DNA of 64,000 nt from Ignelater luminosus (GCA_011009095.1 VTPC01091253.1:271863-335862); one strand, 5' to 3'; shown: positions 1 to 11,832, counted from the first letter of the stretch. The notes: generated by a model not told the origin, from the sequence alone. Program-made: numbers and translations.

Positions 1-618
1 GGCCTTGCTTTATAGTGTCTCACATTTTAACCTTCAGTATTTAATTAAAAATAATAATAATAATCGTCCTGTATATTACAATCAAGAACGACTTATAAAT
101 ATTGAACTTAATCTCAGATCTCATGCCAAACTCAACATAAAAAAGGTAGAAATATAAACATACCTGGTTTGAAAATTTACTCAAATTTATTTATTTTCAA
201 GGCTTTGTCAGTCTTTATTTTTAAGATTCATTGATAGATGCTTATAGTTTTATACACCTTTTTGTAAATATCTCTCATTAATTGATATGGAGATAAAAAC
301 AACTAGAAGCTTAGAAAGGAAAATTTCATGTGTAGAAGTTGCTCCAAGTGCGTAGCAAATAATTTTTGCAGAGGACCAAGCACAGTTTGGTAAACTCTTC
401 TATCTTTTTCCTTTGATTAAAATCCACTTGGACCGATCTCCATTATTTTTATTTGAATTTAATGGCAGCTTTGAAAATGAAAACAATTTAAAGTCCATAT
501 GTAACTTAAATGGGAGTTATTGAATCAATGAGATAATCTGAAATTTCTATCAATAAAAGTATAGTGTGTTCTGAAAAAAAACCTCAAGTAGGTCGTGATT
601 TATTTTTAAAGTGCTAAC
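1..618. other. Intergenic, no gene seen
   Basis: AT-rich sequence without a supportable reading frame. A short AAT microsatellite lies at about 49-63. Nothing else is recognised. Confidence 0.6.
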
Positions 619-756
619 CCCCGGTTGCATAAAGCGTTTTTAAAACTGTTATAAGTTAATGCAATGTTAACTTTAAAATCTAGCAATCTGATTGGTGAAT
701 CTTAAGTTGACATTAAATTCTACTACACAGTTAAGAACACTTTATGCAACCATGGG
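619..756. mobile_element. Small MITE with GGTTGCATAAAG inverted ends
   Basis: The sequence starts with GGTTGCATAAAG (623-634) and ends with its exact reverse complement (740-751), about 115 bp apart, with no coding capacity. This is the structure of a miniature inverted-repeat transposable element. The superfamily is not identified. Confidence 0.65.
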
Positions 757-787
757 TAAATCATATGTCTAATTCTTAAACCGCACA

Positions 788-1195
788 GTACCAAAACAAA
801 ACATCTGGAAATGCAAAGCATAACCATGACAAACTCCGTTTTGTTACTGGATTCGAGAAACAGTTTTAAAATCGGCGGCCACTTCGACCATGTTCCCGAG
901 GTGATATCAAAAAACTAAAAGTATATTATCTTTTATTTTTTGATATAGAGCATGATTCTAAAGTAAAAACAAAATTCTTGAAAATTTTTCAAATTTCGAC
1001 GGCCATTTTGACCATGTTCCCGAAGAGAATCAAAAGAATCAAAGAGAATCAAAAAACAAAGACACCACGTTGTCTTTAATTTTTGATGTAGAATTCAAAT
1101 CTGAAGTCAAAATTTCAAAACTTTAAAAAATGCGGACAGACAGACAGATAGACTTCGCAAATTCAGTAACGACTCCTATCGGAGTTCGTTGAAAA
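788..1195 (+). repeat. Dispersed repeat family R1, copy 1
   Basis: Shares an extended match with 3090-3490 (opposite strand) and 21722-22075 (same strand). Landmarks are a conserved start (ATCTGGGAATGCAAAGCATAA-type), two internal blocks with GGCCATTTTGACCATGTTCC, and an end with a GCGGACAGACAGA tract followed by a CTCC-GGAGTTCGTTG hairpin. This copy carries a small local duplication around 1024-1060. It is non-coding. The two internal blocks suggest an internal duplication in the founder element. Confidence 0.75.
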
Positions 1196-1642
1196 TTAAA
1201 TGTCAATTTTTTTAATTTTAATTGTCAGTGTTAGGTAACATCTAAATTGTCAATTTTAAGTAGTGAAATGTCAATTTATGTTAGGTAGCTTTCCAGAGTT
1301 ACACAGATTATAATTCTGTAAAATAAGCTCTAAGTCCTGTTATCAATACCATAAGCTCTTCCGTATACACTTAAGCCAAATACTTTACAAGATTTTGAAG
1401 TCCCACATGAAAAATTCCCAATATTACTTTTAAATAGGAACTCTATTGAATAGCTTTGATAAATTTCTGTAACAGTTATTGTTCTTGATTTTATAACAAT
1501 AATCCATCAGTTCTTGACACAAGATTAGAGTTCCCAGTGATTTACTACAATAGAATTCTCTGACGTTTCCAGGTTTTCTAGTAACTTTATATAAATTTCC
1601 AAATCATGTTTTACATTTTTGGCATTCTTGCATTACAAACTA
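1196..1642. other. Non-coding gap
   Basis: No reading frame, RNA gene or repeat boundary could be supported here. Confidence 0.5.
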
Positions 1643-1944
1643 TACAGTGTGTTCAAGATAAAGATGCACAGCATGGGGATCTTGGAAACGGTAAAAGTGG
1701 CAATGGAAAAGTGGTTTTAGTTTTCCAATATCTCTTCAAATAAAGGAAAGAAAAAATAATAACGAAAATCGAGAAATCTACTTTTTTTTAAATATCTCTG
1801 AAACTATCCAAGATATCTAGATTTTGCAAACGCCAACAAAAAGGTCCTATAAATAGCCAACTTTCATCCCATTTAACCGATGCTGTATCTCTTACCGTTT
1901 CCAAGATTCCCATGCTGTGCATCCTTATCTTGGACACATTGTAT
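1643..1944. mobile_element. Tc1/mariner-type MITE, about 300 bp
   Basis: Inverted ends of about 55 bp, beginning ACAGTGTGTTCAAGATAA on the left and matching the right end near 1890-1944 in reverse complement with few mismatches. Both sides abut TATA, consistent with a TA target duplication. No coding sequence. The TA site and the CAGTGTG-like ends fit a non-autonomous Tc1/mariner element. Confidence 0.75.
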
Positions 1945-2383
1945 AGTTGTAGAATTCAAGAGATCTTGCTGACCTTCATTTTGTGTCAAGCTGGGTAAGT
2001 TTTGGTTACCAACATAATATAATTATTATTCGTGTTGTTATTAGATAATTCAAAATAATTAGAAACCAACCCGTTTTGTTTTAATTTTGAGAAATTGTTA
2101 CTCAAGTCAAACATTATGTTTCTAGCCCATTTTTGATTAATAGATGAATGAAATTCAATTTGCATTAAAAGTAGGTTTTTTTTTAACCATCATGTCACTG
2201 TACAGAGTGGGTCAAATTGGTTGTCATTGTGGGCTATTTTCGCTAACGTGAGTTACTTTTTATCGTGAAATCAAAATTAGAATATCATGAGTCATGACCT
2301 ACTTTGGAATATTGACAAAAAATGATTTTTTTCTAAAAACTCTTCTTCTGATCTTATTTATTTGAAGAGCTATCTAAAAACCT
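1945..2383. other. Non-coding gap
   Basis: AT-rich, nothing recognised. Confidence 0.5.
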
Positions 2384-2567
2384 TAGGGGTCAGTCTATAT
2401 AAGCCGATTTTAAAAGTTAATTGAAATTAAATCTAATTCAGTGTTGTTGCAAGAATAGAGTCAAATTCTGGCCAATCAGATTATCAGAATTGACAATTAA
2501 TTAGAATTAAATTTTAATCTCAATTAAATATTTAATTTATATTCACTTTCTATAAACTGACCCTAAA
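2384..2567. mobile_element. MITE with GGGTCAGT ends, family copy
   Basis: Ends are AGGGGTCAGTCTATA (left) and TATAAACTGACCCTAA (right). The interior carries the phrase GTCAATTCTGATAAT in reverse complement, shared with 20150-20280 and with the block at 37860-38076 that a piggyBac element later interrupted. Non-coding. At least three family members lie in the window. Confidence 0.7.
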
Positions 2568-3089
2568 GGTAATTTTACCACACATTTAATTTCCCATAGT
2601 AAGTATGATAAAAAGCTAAGTGTACCATGTTATTGTTTTTTGTTATTATCAATATTTAAGCCAGATATTGCACGATTACCAATTTGATTTACTCTGTACA
2701 CAAGACGGTTCCAATTACACTCACAAGAAAATTCTTGCATGTGTCAACAAAATCTCTTTGTTTACCTCAAGAATACAAATACGACCTCTACGCTTGTACC
2801 GTGCAATGCAGGTGCATCATGCGCCAAAACACAACACATTCAGTACAGCTACAGTGGGATTTCCTGCAACCAGCCATTGTAAAAGTTTTTGTGAAATGCT
2901 AGTATCTTCCGAGTATAAACTCAAAATTTGGTTTTAAACATGACAACACTGAATTTAATAAACATGCAAAAAAAATAATACAAAAAGTTACAATAGTGCT
3001 TGTCATTCATTAACCTACTAACAGCCATAGTCACTTAGAATATTACAAATCTTCACATGCTACCCATAGATACGTTTGTGTTAACTCTT
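2568..3089. other. Gap with one unsupported open frame
   Basis: Overlapping plus-strand open frames occur at 2620-2937, slightly less AT-rich than their surroundings. The translations match no family I recognise and show no splice context, so no gene is called. Confidence 0.4.
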
Positions 3090-3490
3090 ATCATCACTGG
3101 ACACAAACATACCACATTACATTTTGAAAAATCAAGAAAAATAAATATGTATTTGCTTTTCTTGATCACTCTATATAAAACTTCAACTTCAGATTTGGAT
3201 TTTAATCAAAAACTAAAGACAATGTGGTATCTTCGTTTTTTGATATCTCTTTGGGAACATGGTCAAAATGGCCGCCGAAATTTGAAAATTTCCAAGAATT
3301 TTGTTTTTACTTTAGAATCATATTCTACATCAAAAAATAATAGATAGTATACTTTTAGTTTTTTGATATCACTTTGGGAACATGGTCAAAATGGCCGCAA
3401 AAATTTGAAAATTTTTTGAAACTGTCGCTCGAATTCAGTAACAAAACGGAGTTCATTGTGGTTATGCTTTGCATTCCCAGATGTTATATT
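3090..3490 (-). repeat. Dispersed repeat family R1, copy 2 (inverted)
   Basis: Reverse-complement match to the R1 copies at 788-1195 and 21722-22075, including both GGCCATTTTGACC blocks (seen here in reverse complement near 3250-3275 and 3380-3400) and the TTTGCATTCCCAGATG end. Open frames inside it are chance. Confidence 0.75.
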
Positions 3491-4189
3491 TCTTATGTCT
3501 ATCTGTGAAATCAAAAACTTTCAATATTTCAATATGTACCATTTCCCTGTCAAGAATCTTAACAAGGTCAGAATGATATAAATAGAATATCTCTATTCCC
3601 TTATTGGTGATAGTCATAGAATTATTTTTTAACAAAAAGTAGTTGCATTTTGGAATTCCATGTTTTCCCATACAATTTTCTGATACAGTAAAAAATGTAG
3701 AAAGAAAAATAGAAAGATCCAAATTACTTATATACTTAGTTATCCTGTAGCCGTCGATACTACGATTTTGCCCAACTCTTATCCTTATATGTATATAGAA
3801 ACTATTTCGCATCTAGGTCCATAAATAATAGGATGCTGTGAGAGGTAGGTCCTCCTATAACTACAAAACTGAAAAATATGCACCTTCAAACTGTGTTCAA
3901 AATTACATTGAAAACTACCAGTTACAGCAATCAATTTTTAAGAATTTTTTTGATTTCTAACATAATTTGTTATAAAATAATTAAAATTGCTTATGTTAAT
4001 CTAGCCCTAATTTCTCTGATCAGATGGCCATTAATTGTCCTTAATAGGATGACTTAGCTTTCACACACACTATTATTATTTATGAACCTTGCTAGTATCT
4101 AGTCGATAAGTTATTGCTTTGATAAATAGTGCAAAACTATTATTTGATTGGTTAATTTTTGCAGTAACTGTGGTAATAGCAAAGACATA
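3491..4189. other. Non-coding gap
   Basis: A 116-codon minus-strand open frame (3462-3812) crosses the R1 boundary and shows no family signature. Nothing else recognised. Confidence 0.45.
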
Positions 4190-4665
4190 CAGTGTGTCCG
4201 CGGGTTGAGTTGACAAGAGGAAAAACTATCTTATTATTGGTTTTAAGACAAAATGTCACTTTTGATAAAATTTTCTGCTTGTTTCAAAACCTCCAATAAT
4301 GGTAATATAATTTTGATGTTATCCACAATAATGAAAAAAATTTTAAAAACGCATTATTTTAGTATAAAAAAACGACTAAGTCCTAAATTTATTCAAAAAT
4401 CAGATTACCATGTTAGCTTTTTTTTGCAGGTGCAGTTCAAACATGGTAATTTGATTTTCGAGTAAATTTAGAACTTAGTCGTTTTTTTATACTAAAATAA
4501 TGCGTTTTTTTAGATTTTCTTCATTATTGTTGGTAACATCAAAATTATATTACCATTATTGGAGGTTTTGAAACAAGCAAAAGATTTTATCAAGAGTGAC
4601 ATTTTGTTCTAAGACCAATAATAGAAAAGTTTTTCCTCTTGTCAACTCAATTCGCGGACACACTG
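4190..4665. mobile_element. Foldback MITE, family F1 copy 1
   Basis: Nearly complete palindrome. CAGTGTGTCCGCGGGTTGAG on the left returns as its reverse complement on the right, with arms of roughly 200 bp around a short loop. A TA dinucleotide flanks both sides (4188-4189 and 4666-4667), as expected for Tc1/mariner target duplications. A second copy lies at 54983-55456. Open frames here come from the arms. Confidence 0.88.
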
Positions 4666-6174
4666 TATGTTTGATAATTAAAGTGCTATCCATGTGCACA
4701 CGTATTTTGATCTTATGGTGTAGGCTATACTAAGAGTTATCAATGGCAAGTGTGTTAGGTGACAATATGAAGCCGCTAGCATTCTTTTACTGAATATCAT
4801 TTTAACCTACCTGTAAATGATTTAATAAACTGTAATATCCATATTTGGATGTAATGGCCGCAATTATGACAAAACTGTATAATCAAGGAGATTACATCCA
4901 AAATTCCACTTTTGTTTACAATTTAATATAATCATCCAACTTGTAATTTCCATTTTGTAGGATCCACACCAGAGAGAAACTACCAATACGGATTTATACA
5001 TAATCATAAAAGACAAAAGTGAGGTTAGAATTTAAAATACTAAATGGCAACATTTTTGCTATTTAGTGCAAATTTAGCAAAGATAGCTACGTGGGACATT
5101 CTGAATAAAACATTCAGAACAATATTCAACACTAGTTTCTTCAAATTCAAACCAATTTTCACTAAATCACATTAAACACCGTATTTCAAGATACTTTATT
5201 CATTTTTTTGTAATTTCGAATCGCATAAATAATTCTGCATGATATTATCATGCAGTGTAAAAATTATTGTGCCGCAATTTAAAAACCAACACAATAAAAA
5301 TTTTTATCATGCTCTTTAACGCACAACAAAAACTTTTGTCATGCAAAATTATAACAAACATAAAATATCAATTTGTTATTAATATACAGCAATATTTTGT
5401 ACACAATGTATTGATAAAAATTAATTAAGTATTGACGAGGAACATTGGAATATTTAACATCAATTTGCAAGATTACCATTTATTTGTTGATTAGCATGAG
5501 AGTTTGGCAATAAGAACAGTTGAAAGTCTGAGATTCCCTCATACTTGATATTCTTAAAATTATTACAAAATTTACAAAATATAAAAATCAAGTGCAACAA
5601 TCGATTCTTAATAAATTTTTATGTGGTAAAGAAATTTTCAAAATCAAAAGCAATATAAGTGGAGTTCGAAACTTCTCATAATTATCTCATGCTATAACTG
5701 TGTGAAAACTATCAATTGATACAAGTTTTTCATCCTTGTTGAGGATTAGCTTTTCTTTCTCAAAACCGCAATTTTATCAAACGATTCTGCTATTAGAAAG
5801 CAATGAATTACTAACAACCAAATATCAATTGATATCTGATAAAAGTAACACAAGCTCTCTTCTTGCAGATAACTTACGAGTAAGAATTTGTTTGTATAAA
5901 ATCGTAGCCTCAAAAAACAAATGAGTCGCAACAAGAACAAAGTGATACTGATATCAATTGCAATAATTTTCCTTGTTTCAACTTAACATGGTATAATTAT
6001 AAGAGATTCCAAGAAAACTGCAACCAAATTTCTTAATTTTGTACCATACGCATTCACACTGATCTTGATTTTAAAAAAATTTCTTCTGCGTGTATAAACA
6101 AGAATGTACTAATACACTCAATTTTTATATATTATTCTTTCCATTATCAATAAAAATAAAACAAATCAACTATA

Positions 6175-6644
6175 CAGGGTGTTTCTAAATTGTTTGAAAA
6201 CGATATGAGCAAAAAATAAGAAGAGAACTTATATAGATTTTTTTCTGAAAACGCTCCCCTGCAGAGCTATATTGCCTTAAACTTTTGTTGCAGTTGATTT
6301 GTCAAAACTGTCTTTGTACCAAAAGTGAGTTTTAGAGGGTGGAGGCTATTCTTCACATTGTATGCAAAAATGTACTCGAACCTCTAATGGTTTTGAAGTT
6401 TTTCCAGAAAATCTGCATGCTTACAAAAACAACTGAACAGGCAAGATTCTTTCCAAATGAAACAGGCTATGTAATGTCTGGAGACTAAAGTGGTCTCCCT
6501 CCAAAACCACCACTACCACAAAATCAGCTTCTACAAATTATGTGCAGCGTAACTCCACAGGGAAGCGTTTTGAGAAAAAAATTTATTCAGGTTTCCTTTT
6601 TATTTTTTGCCATAGAAAAAATTTTAGAATTTAGAAACACCTTG
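6175..6644. mobile_element. Tc1/mariner-type MITE inside the relic locus
   Basis: Left end CAGGGTGTTTCTAAATT and right end AATTTAGAAACACCTTG are near-perfect inverted repeats next to TA dinucleotides. It is absent from the homologous plus-strand position (near 31080), so it inserted after the duplication. Confidence 0.72.
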
Positions 6645-6652
6645 TATACATA

Positions 6653-7429
6653 CAATGTACATAAAAAGTAAGGAACATTGATGCTAAAACTTTTGTTATT
6701 GGTTATACGAAAAAAATTGGATGTCTGAACATTTGCCACAATTTGATGTTCTTCAATTCTCTTTTTGACAGTTTCATCAAAAAATTTTTTGGAAGGCAAT
6801 CTATACTTTGTGTGGCAGAATTGAATAGTATTTTGTTTTCTCTTTACAGTCATCTAAAAATATCACAAATCTTAAGAAATATCACATCACAATATACTGA
6901 ACAAAGCAATTTGGTTCCAACAGGATGGAGCCCCGTCCCATTACGGTATTCACATTCGACACTACCTAGATATAATATTTGAAAATAGGTAGATCGGTAG
7001 AAAAGAAGGGATTGAGTGGCCAGCCCAATCCGCTAGATTTCTTCTTGTGGGGCTATCTTAAAAGTATCATTTACATGAACAGACCCTTGAATTTGGAAGA
7101 ATTGGAAATTCGTATTTGGGAAACAATAATACAGGCACTACAACTCAAAATGTAGTACACAGTTTTTCTAATAAAACTTTTCTTGTGATATCTTTACACG
7201 ACCATAAAGAGAAAACAAAGTACTATCCAATTCCGCCACACAAAGTATAGGTTGTTCTTCAAAAGATTTTTTGATGATGTCACAGCCTGAAACTAAGACG
7301 TCAAAACAAAATTGAAGAACATCAAATTGCGGCAAATATTCAGACATCAAACTCCAATTAACAACTTTTTTTCATACAACCAATAATAAAAATTCCAGCA
7401 TCAATGTTACTTACTTTTTATTCACACTG
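6653..7429. mobile_element. Long-inverted-repeat mariner derivative with transposase scrap
   Basis: Arms of about 230-250 bp (6653-6880 and 7170-7429) are reverse complements. The 290 bp centre, read on the plus strand from about 6905, encodes a decayed piece of a mariner-type transposase: WFQQDGAPSHYG (second catalytic Asp in QQD), then R.IG.., IEWPA, and after a frameshift FLWGYLKSIIY. A stop and a frameshift break it, and the third catalytic Asp region is lost. TATA flanks the outer ends. It is absent from the functional homologous copy. Confidence 0.75.
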
Positions 7430-8414
7430 TATAGTACTAAAGAATACACACAACCGAGTACTCTTTACAGACAAGATCATGCTAACAAATAAATAGCAAA
7501 ATGCTGGGAATGAATTTCAGTTACAGATATTTCTTCCCATCAGTCAAAAGAAGTTACTTTTAGGCAAAAATGAACTATGATATAATCATAATTAAAACTA
7601 CGATAATTAACATCACATAAATTTTATTCCAAAAGCTGATAAAACTAAACAGTTCATTGTTGCCTTCAATATTGCTCGACTGAATGTGCAAAAAAATAAC
7701 ATCAAGTTAATTTTAAAACACAAAACAAATAAATTGGAAATTCAAAACTGGTTGAAAATGCATGAAAAATAAAAATTCCACTTACCTTTATTGGTATAAA
7801 TTCCAAAACTATCAGCAGTTCACGGTTTCTAAGAATGTAAAAATATTCAAAATCTAACTTTACTTATTTTGTTTAAATCAAAATTTAAAATGTCAAAACT
7901 TAATGATTTTATATTATGCAATGAAAGTCAAAATATATATCTTATCAATTAATGATTACTGCTTTAAATTACATATGCAAAAATATAATTTTTCAATAAA
8001 TACCGAAATCAATTTTTAAACATTCTCAACCAGATATTTCATGGCTTCACATTCAATCATATTAAAGATTTCCAAACAAAATTGATAAAACGACTTACAT
8101 TGGCTGGTCTTTTCTACTGCAGATGAACTATCTACCCATTATCAGCTAGTATGTATCACTTGATTGTCTGAAATTAAAGAGCAATTTAACAAATTATACC
8201 TGATGCAGAATCTTTTTGCAAGTTGTAATTTTAAGAATACTTTTAACAATTAATATCTTCATCTCATTAAACAACTTTTCCATGCCCTACTTATACAGAA
8301 TGTTCCAACCTAATCATCTTGGAGTTGTTCAATTCTCTATTTAAAAGTCGCAATTTATTTTCTAAATGTGAAAACTGATCTTTGTTGCTTAAAAAACTGG
8401 TTGGTCTTGCTATA

Positions 8415-8592
8415 CAGGGTGTTCAAGAAACACTAATCAAATCTTTTTGATAGAAAAAATAGAAATCAATATTACAGGTCTGCTGGCTTCAAAAAGAAGC
8501 TTGTTCTATACTCTTTTAAATAATGGTAGCAGATCAGTGTCCCATTAAATAATTAAAAAAAAACACATAAAAGGCTTTTATGGAACGTTCTG
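8415..8592. mobile_element. Short MITE with CAGGGTGTTC-type ends
   Basis: CAGGGTGTTC at the left and GAACGTTCTG at the right are imperfect 10 bp inverted ends flanked by TA. It lies in the relic intron between the exon 3 and exon 4 relics. Non-coding. Confidence 0.5.
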
Positions 8593-8982
8593 TATAATCA
8601 AACGATCTTAAAACATAAGAGATAATCATTCAGTATAACTTTCAGTAGGAAACTTTTTTTTAAGCAAAATTATTAATGTTAGGTTTGGCTACATTTGTTA
8701 TGTCTTGTGTACCTACTTTCAACATCAACATCATAAAAGAATTCTAGTTCCAAATTATAATTAAAAACGCATGATTTTCACAATGTTATTGTCAAAGAAA
8801 CTTATATCAACCATTCTATACAAGAAAATACAATTAACCTCATTATCAACACTTTAGTCTTGACATAACTTCAATCAACTAACAACTATTAATTTATACT
8901 CTTATTATTAATTAATAAATAAACAATTATACGATTTTTAAGTTAATAACAACACAAAGATTACTTTTATATGCATACCTAC

Positions 8983-9145
8983 CTTGGCAATCTTAGTTTT
9001 CAGTTTAACATGTTCTTGACCTTGAAAGACATGGTGCAATGCAATCAACCAAAATCGCATCGGTGTTCCTCTTTCATTTAGCTGCTATAGTACTAGTCAT
9101 CCTTGTAATAATATTAAGTGATTCGGCAGTATGCAACGTTGGTGC
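8983..9145 (-). pseudogene. Relic of ZAD gene exon 3
   Basis: 163 nt against 165 nt in the functional exon (18756-18920). Both begin directly after AG with GCA/CCAAC-like sequence and end in T-AAG followed by GTAGGT or GTAAGT. The ACCAAAGTTGCTAAG end of the functional exon aligns with ACTAAGATTGCCAAG here. The interior has diverged and contains stop codons in the original frame. Confidence 0.7.
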
Positions 9146-9274
9146 CTATAACAATACAAGCCATGCTAATTACAATTCGAATGTTGAAAAGCTTAATTTT
9201 AAGTGAAATTTTGGGTAATAAAAAATCTAAAAATGCATTTAATTTTTGATGTGGCTACAGAGCCTGTAACTAAT

Positions 9275-9576
9275 CCCTTATTACTAACCTGCTCAGATCT
9301 GACACCACAGAGCCATTTAGGTCATGAGTTACAAAGTTAACGCTATTCTGAATATTGACAAGGATATGATTGGCATTGGCAATACATGGCGGTTCATTTA
9401 TGGCAGTTTTATTAGTTATACTGGCTTTGTTTATATCAACATGATTTAACCACTCTAACTGTTGTCTTACAAAATTAAAATTCCAAAATTGATCTAACAT
9501 GTCCAAGTTGCACACACATTGAGTAACATCCATCGTAAACCTGTTTCGATAACTTATTATCTTGCACGTTAGATAC
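9275..9576 (-). pseudogene. Relic of ZAD gene exon 2
   Basis: Protein-level similarity to the functional exon 2 is clear: LDML, Q-LEWL, (V/I)NK.S.TN and a later DLN segment occur in the same order and spacing. The first part, including the DGC of the second zinc-binding Cys pair, is in another frame from the rest, so a small indel separates them. The open frame running upstream to 9749 reads into intron-like sequence. Confidence 0.8.
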
Positions 9577-11023
9577 CTGTAACATACAAATTTTATATTA
9601 ACCAAGGAAAAAAAATATATATTGTTAACGCATAAGCAGGTATACAGAAAAGTATTCACGTTTTTCAAACTAATGATACATAAACATAACCTAGCTTTAC
9701 GAATTTTACAAACGCGGGGAAAACTCGTTATTTTTATTGTAGAGCTCAAAATGTAATAATTGTTTACGTTCTGCTACCTTATAAATAACATAGAAACACG
9801 GCTAAAATGAAGATAAACTATGTTATATGATACAAAACAGTAAATATTTTTAACATGATACGAAGGTTATTCACAACTGTCTTTCTTACCATTTATTTTA
9901 TTTATGGCAAATTCTAATATTCCTCTCTTACTAAATAAGCACGGATAAAATCTAATTGAAATCCTTTTTGCCATCATACATAATAAAAAACCATAAAACG
10001 CTTTCAAAAGCAAACCTTTCATAATAAAACAGCCATTAAAACAATACAACTATGCTACACTGTTGCCAGAATTCGAGAAAGTTCCTACAAGTAAATGACG
10101 CGGTAAAATTTAAACACGAGTCTCACGGTCCTGAGGTGAATAGTAACATTAACATAATTTTATTATTTTGATATCTTACAATTATATTTAATTTTTTATC
10201 TATGGCCATAACTCTTATCTAATGAAATTCTACGATATACAACCCTTTAGAAGCTTTTTAGCATATGTTTACGTTAAAAAGTTGTGTAACGCGATCGCAA
10301 AATCGTTTGAAAATGATTCCATGGAAAACCTGATTCATGCACGTAAACGCCAATTATACACACACTTTTTAAAAAGCTGTTAATTTTCTTATGGCGCTAC
10401 TTTTGTAAGAATATTCCTATCTGATGTTTTATTGTACACATGTGCCCTAATACACGCTAGTAAAGTAATATATTCTTGTAAAATCGTCCGTATAATGTCT
10501 TTTTCGTAGATATTGGTGGGTATTTCAGAAACGATTCTTTTGTAGCGGTACTGTCACGAGGAAACTCTATACGCTGGGAAACTGTTCCAGTAGAACGGGC
10601 ACAACAAACCTTTTACCAAAATGAAGATAAAAGATAAGCGCAGTTACTTTCTGTGCACTTGGCAGTTGCGGCTATTGGGGTGAAGCAAGTGAAGCGCCGA
10701 TTCACCTATTTTTTACTTTCAATAATTTCTAATATTTAATTACTTAAATAATTTCGTTTTTTAGTGTAAAACAGTAAAATCTCTAATAAAACTAGTCACG
10801 AGAATAATGCAATTAGCACGAGATACTCAAAACACAAATCACAGACGTTGTACTTGCCCCTATTATGGACCAACATGAACGCAAAGCATAAGGACATTTG
10901 CACCATCTTGCACTAAGCTTAACATTGAGTTGCAGCAGTTGAAGCGATATGAAAATTCTAGGCAAATGTTTCAACAAAAAAGACGCGTTGCCATGACAAC
11001 AGACTTCCTACTGCTTCCTACGC
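9577..11023. other. Intergenic between relic and THAP gene
   Basis: No exon could be supported. A 60-codon minus-strand open frame at 9867-10049 ends near a GTAAGA and was considered as the missing ZAD exon 1, but it has no C-x2-C motif. The 10540-10720 stretch is less AT-rich and may hold promoter sequence for the THAP gene, without a recognisable element. Confidence 0.45.
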
Positions 11024-11067
11024 GGTCATATCACAGAGTAGATAAAGGTTTCACCAGAGGCGACACT
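11024..11067 (+). repeat. Inverted repeat arm, left of THAP gene
   Basis: A 44 bp segment whose core CACAGAGTAGATAAAGGTTT and CCAGAGGCGACAC returns in reverse complement at 12267-12308. It lies about 110 bp upstream of the THAP start codon. Confidence 0.8.
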
Positions 11068-11180
11068 AGAGAGAGAAAAGTATACGTGCAAACAAAGATA
11101 GCACTTTCCGCCAATTTAAAGGTCCTGCTTGCAAGAGTAGCACGTGTAAATTTCGAGGTTATATTCGGTTTTTTAAAGAT

Positions 11181-11832
11181 ATGTCTGAAAAACGAAAAAA
11201 TAATAATGTTTGTGCCTATAGAGGTTGTGTAAATAAAGGTTACAATTGCCCCAGTGATGTTAAGTTTTTTAGATTTCCAAGAAATCCTGACATGTAAGTA
11301 AAATATTAATAATGACAAACATGATGGTGTAATCATTACTGTTGTAGTTCTACGAAATGGATAGAAAATGCTGGCCGACTTGATTTACAGGATAAGGTCA
11401 ATGTTCATGCTAGTTACAGAATATGTAGCAATCATTTTATAAATGAGGATTTTGTAAATATAAACACAAAGCATAAACTCTTGCAATCTGCTGTACCAAG
11501 AAAATTTGCTAGTGAAACTAGAGATGGTTAGCATTGAGAAATAAAAACAAACTACTAATGTGTATTTTAATCTAATTATATTTGCATTATTTGTAGATAC
11601 GGAAATCAGATCATCCGAGTCACAACAACCTGCAACATCAGATTCTCAGATAGAGATTAATGCTTTGAGTAAGTAAAGATTTATGATATGTAGATCAATA
11701 CCTTTCTCGAATGAATCTAATTTGTAAATTATTGCAGATAATCAACTACTAGAGTCAGATGTAGGACAGCCTATGAAAGAAAAAGTTACTAGTGATAGTG
11801 CATCTACGCAAACTTCTTTAAGTCTGGATTGA
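11181..11832 (+). CDS. THAP-type zinc-finger protein, four exons, 152 aa
   Basis: Exons: 11181-11293, 11348-11526, 11597-11668, 11738-11832, all with GT-AG borders. Phases chain without a stop to give 153 codons including TGA. The first 80-90 residues form a C2CH THAP domain, a sequence-specific DNA-binding module: CAYRGC near residues 11-16, the FFRFP block, the invariant Trp in TKWIENAG, C and H in ICSNHF, and the closing LLQSAVPRKF, equivalent to the AVPTIF-like end of the family. The remaining 55 residues are Ser/Gln/Glu-rich with no coiled coil or catalytic domain, so this is a DNA-binding protein, not a P-element-like transposase. The ATG at 11181 gives the normal short spacing before the first Cys. 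AATAAA lies at 11861-11866. Target genes cannot be inferred. Exon 1 to 2 and domain identity are firm; exons 3 and 4 rest on phase and splice motifs. Confidence 0.85.

Larger units (their letters stand above)
4856..9576 (-). pseudogene. Inverted, decayed copy of the ZAD zinc-finger locus
   Basis: Read on the minus strand, this stretch follows the plus-strand ZAD gene from exon 2 into the intron after exon 4. Exon 2 relic: 9576 to about 9275, starting after an AG acceptor, keeping a VS..DN..K..DGC-like start and then, after a frameshift, a clear CNLDML...QQLEWL stretch equivalent to CKLDML...KQLLEWL of the functional exon. Exon 3 relic: 9145-8983, bounded by AG and GTAGGT, with a frame-disrupted interior. 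Exon 4 relic: about 8187-8120, roughly half the functional length, keeping its acceptor and GTAAGT donor but out of frame. The following non-coding sequence (8100-4856) matches plus-strand 30425-32430, including the motif around GGTAAGTGG at 30737 and the polypurine stretch near 31400-31550. Similarity stops near 4856. No first ZAD exon was found. The frameshifts and deletion make this a pseudogene, not a second gene. Confidence 0.85.

Noticed and set aside
2620..2937. 105-codon plus-strand frame, Cys/His-containing
   Set aside because: Two overlapping frames are equally open, there are no finger spacings and no splice context, and no family is recognised.
9867..10049. Minus-strand frame ending near a GTAAGA, considered as the missing ZAD exon 1 of the relic
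   Set aside because: It lacks the C-x2-C pair and shows no nucleotide alignment to 17846-17980.
10930..11336. Open frames on both strands over the THAP exon 1 region
   Set aside because: They are shadows of the THAP exon and of the inverted repeat arm. The Cys/His spacing supports the other frame.
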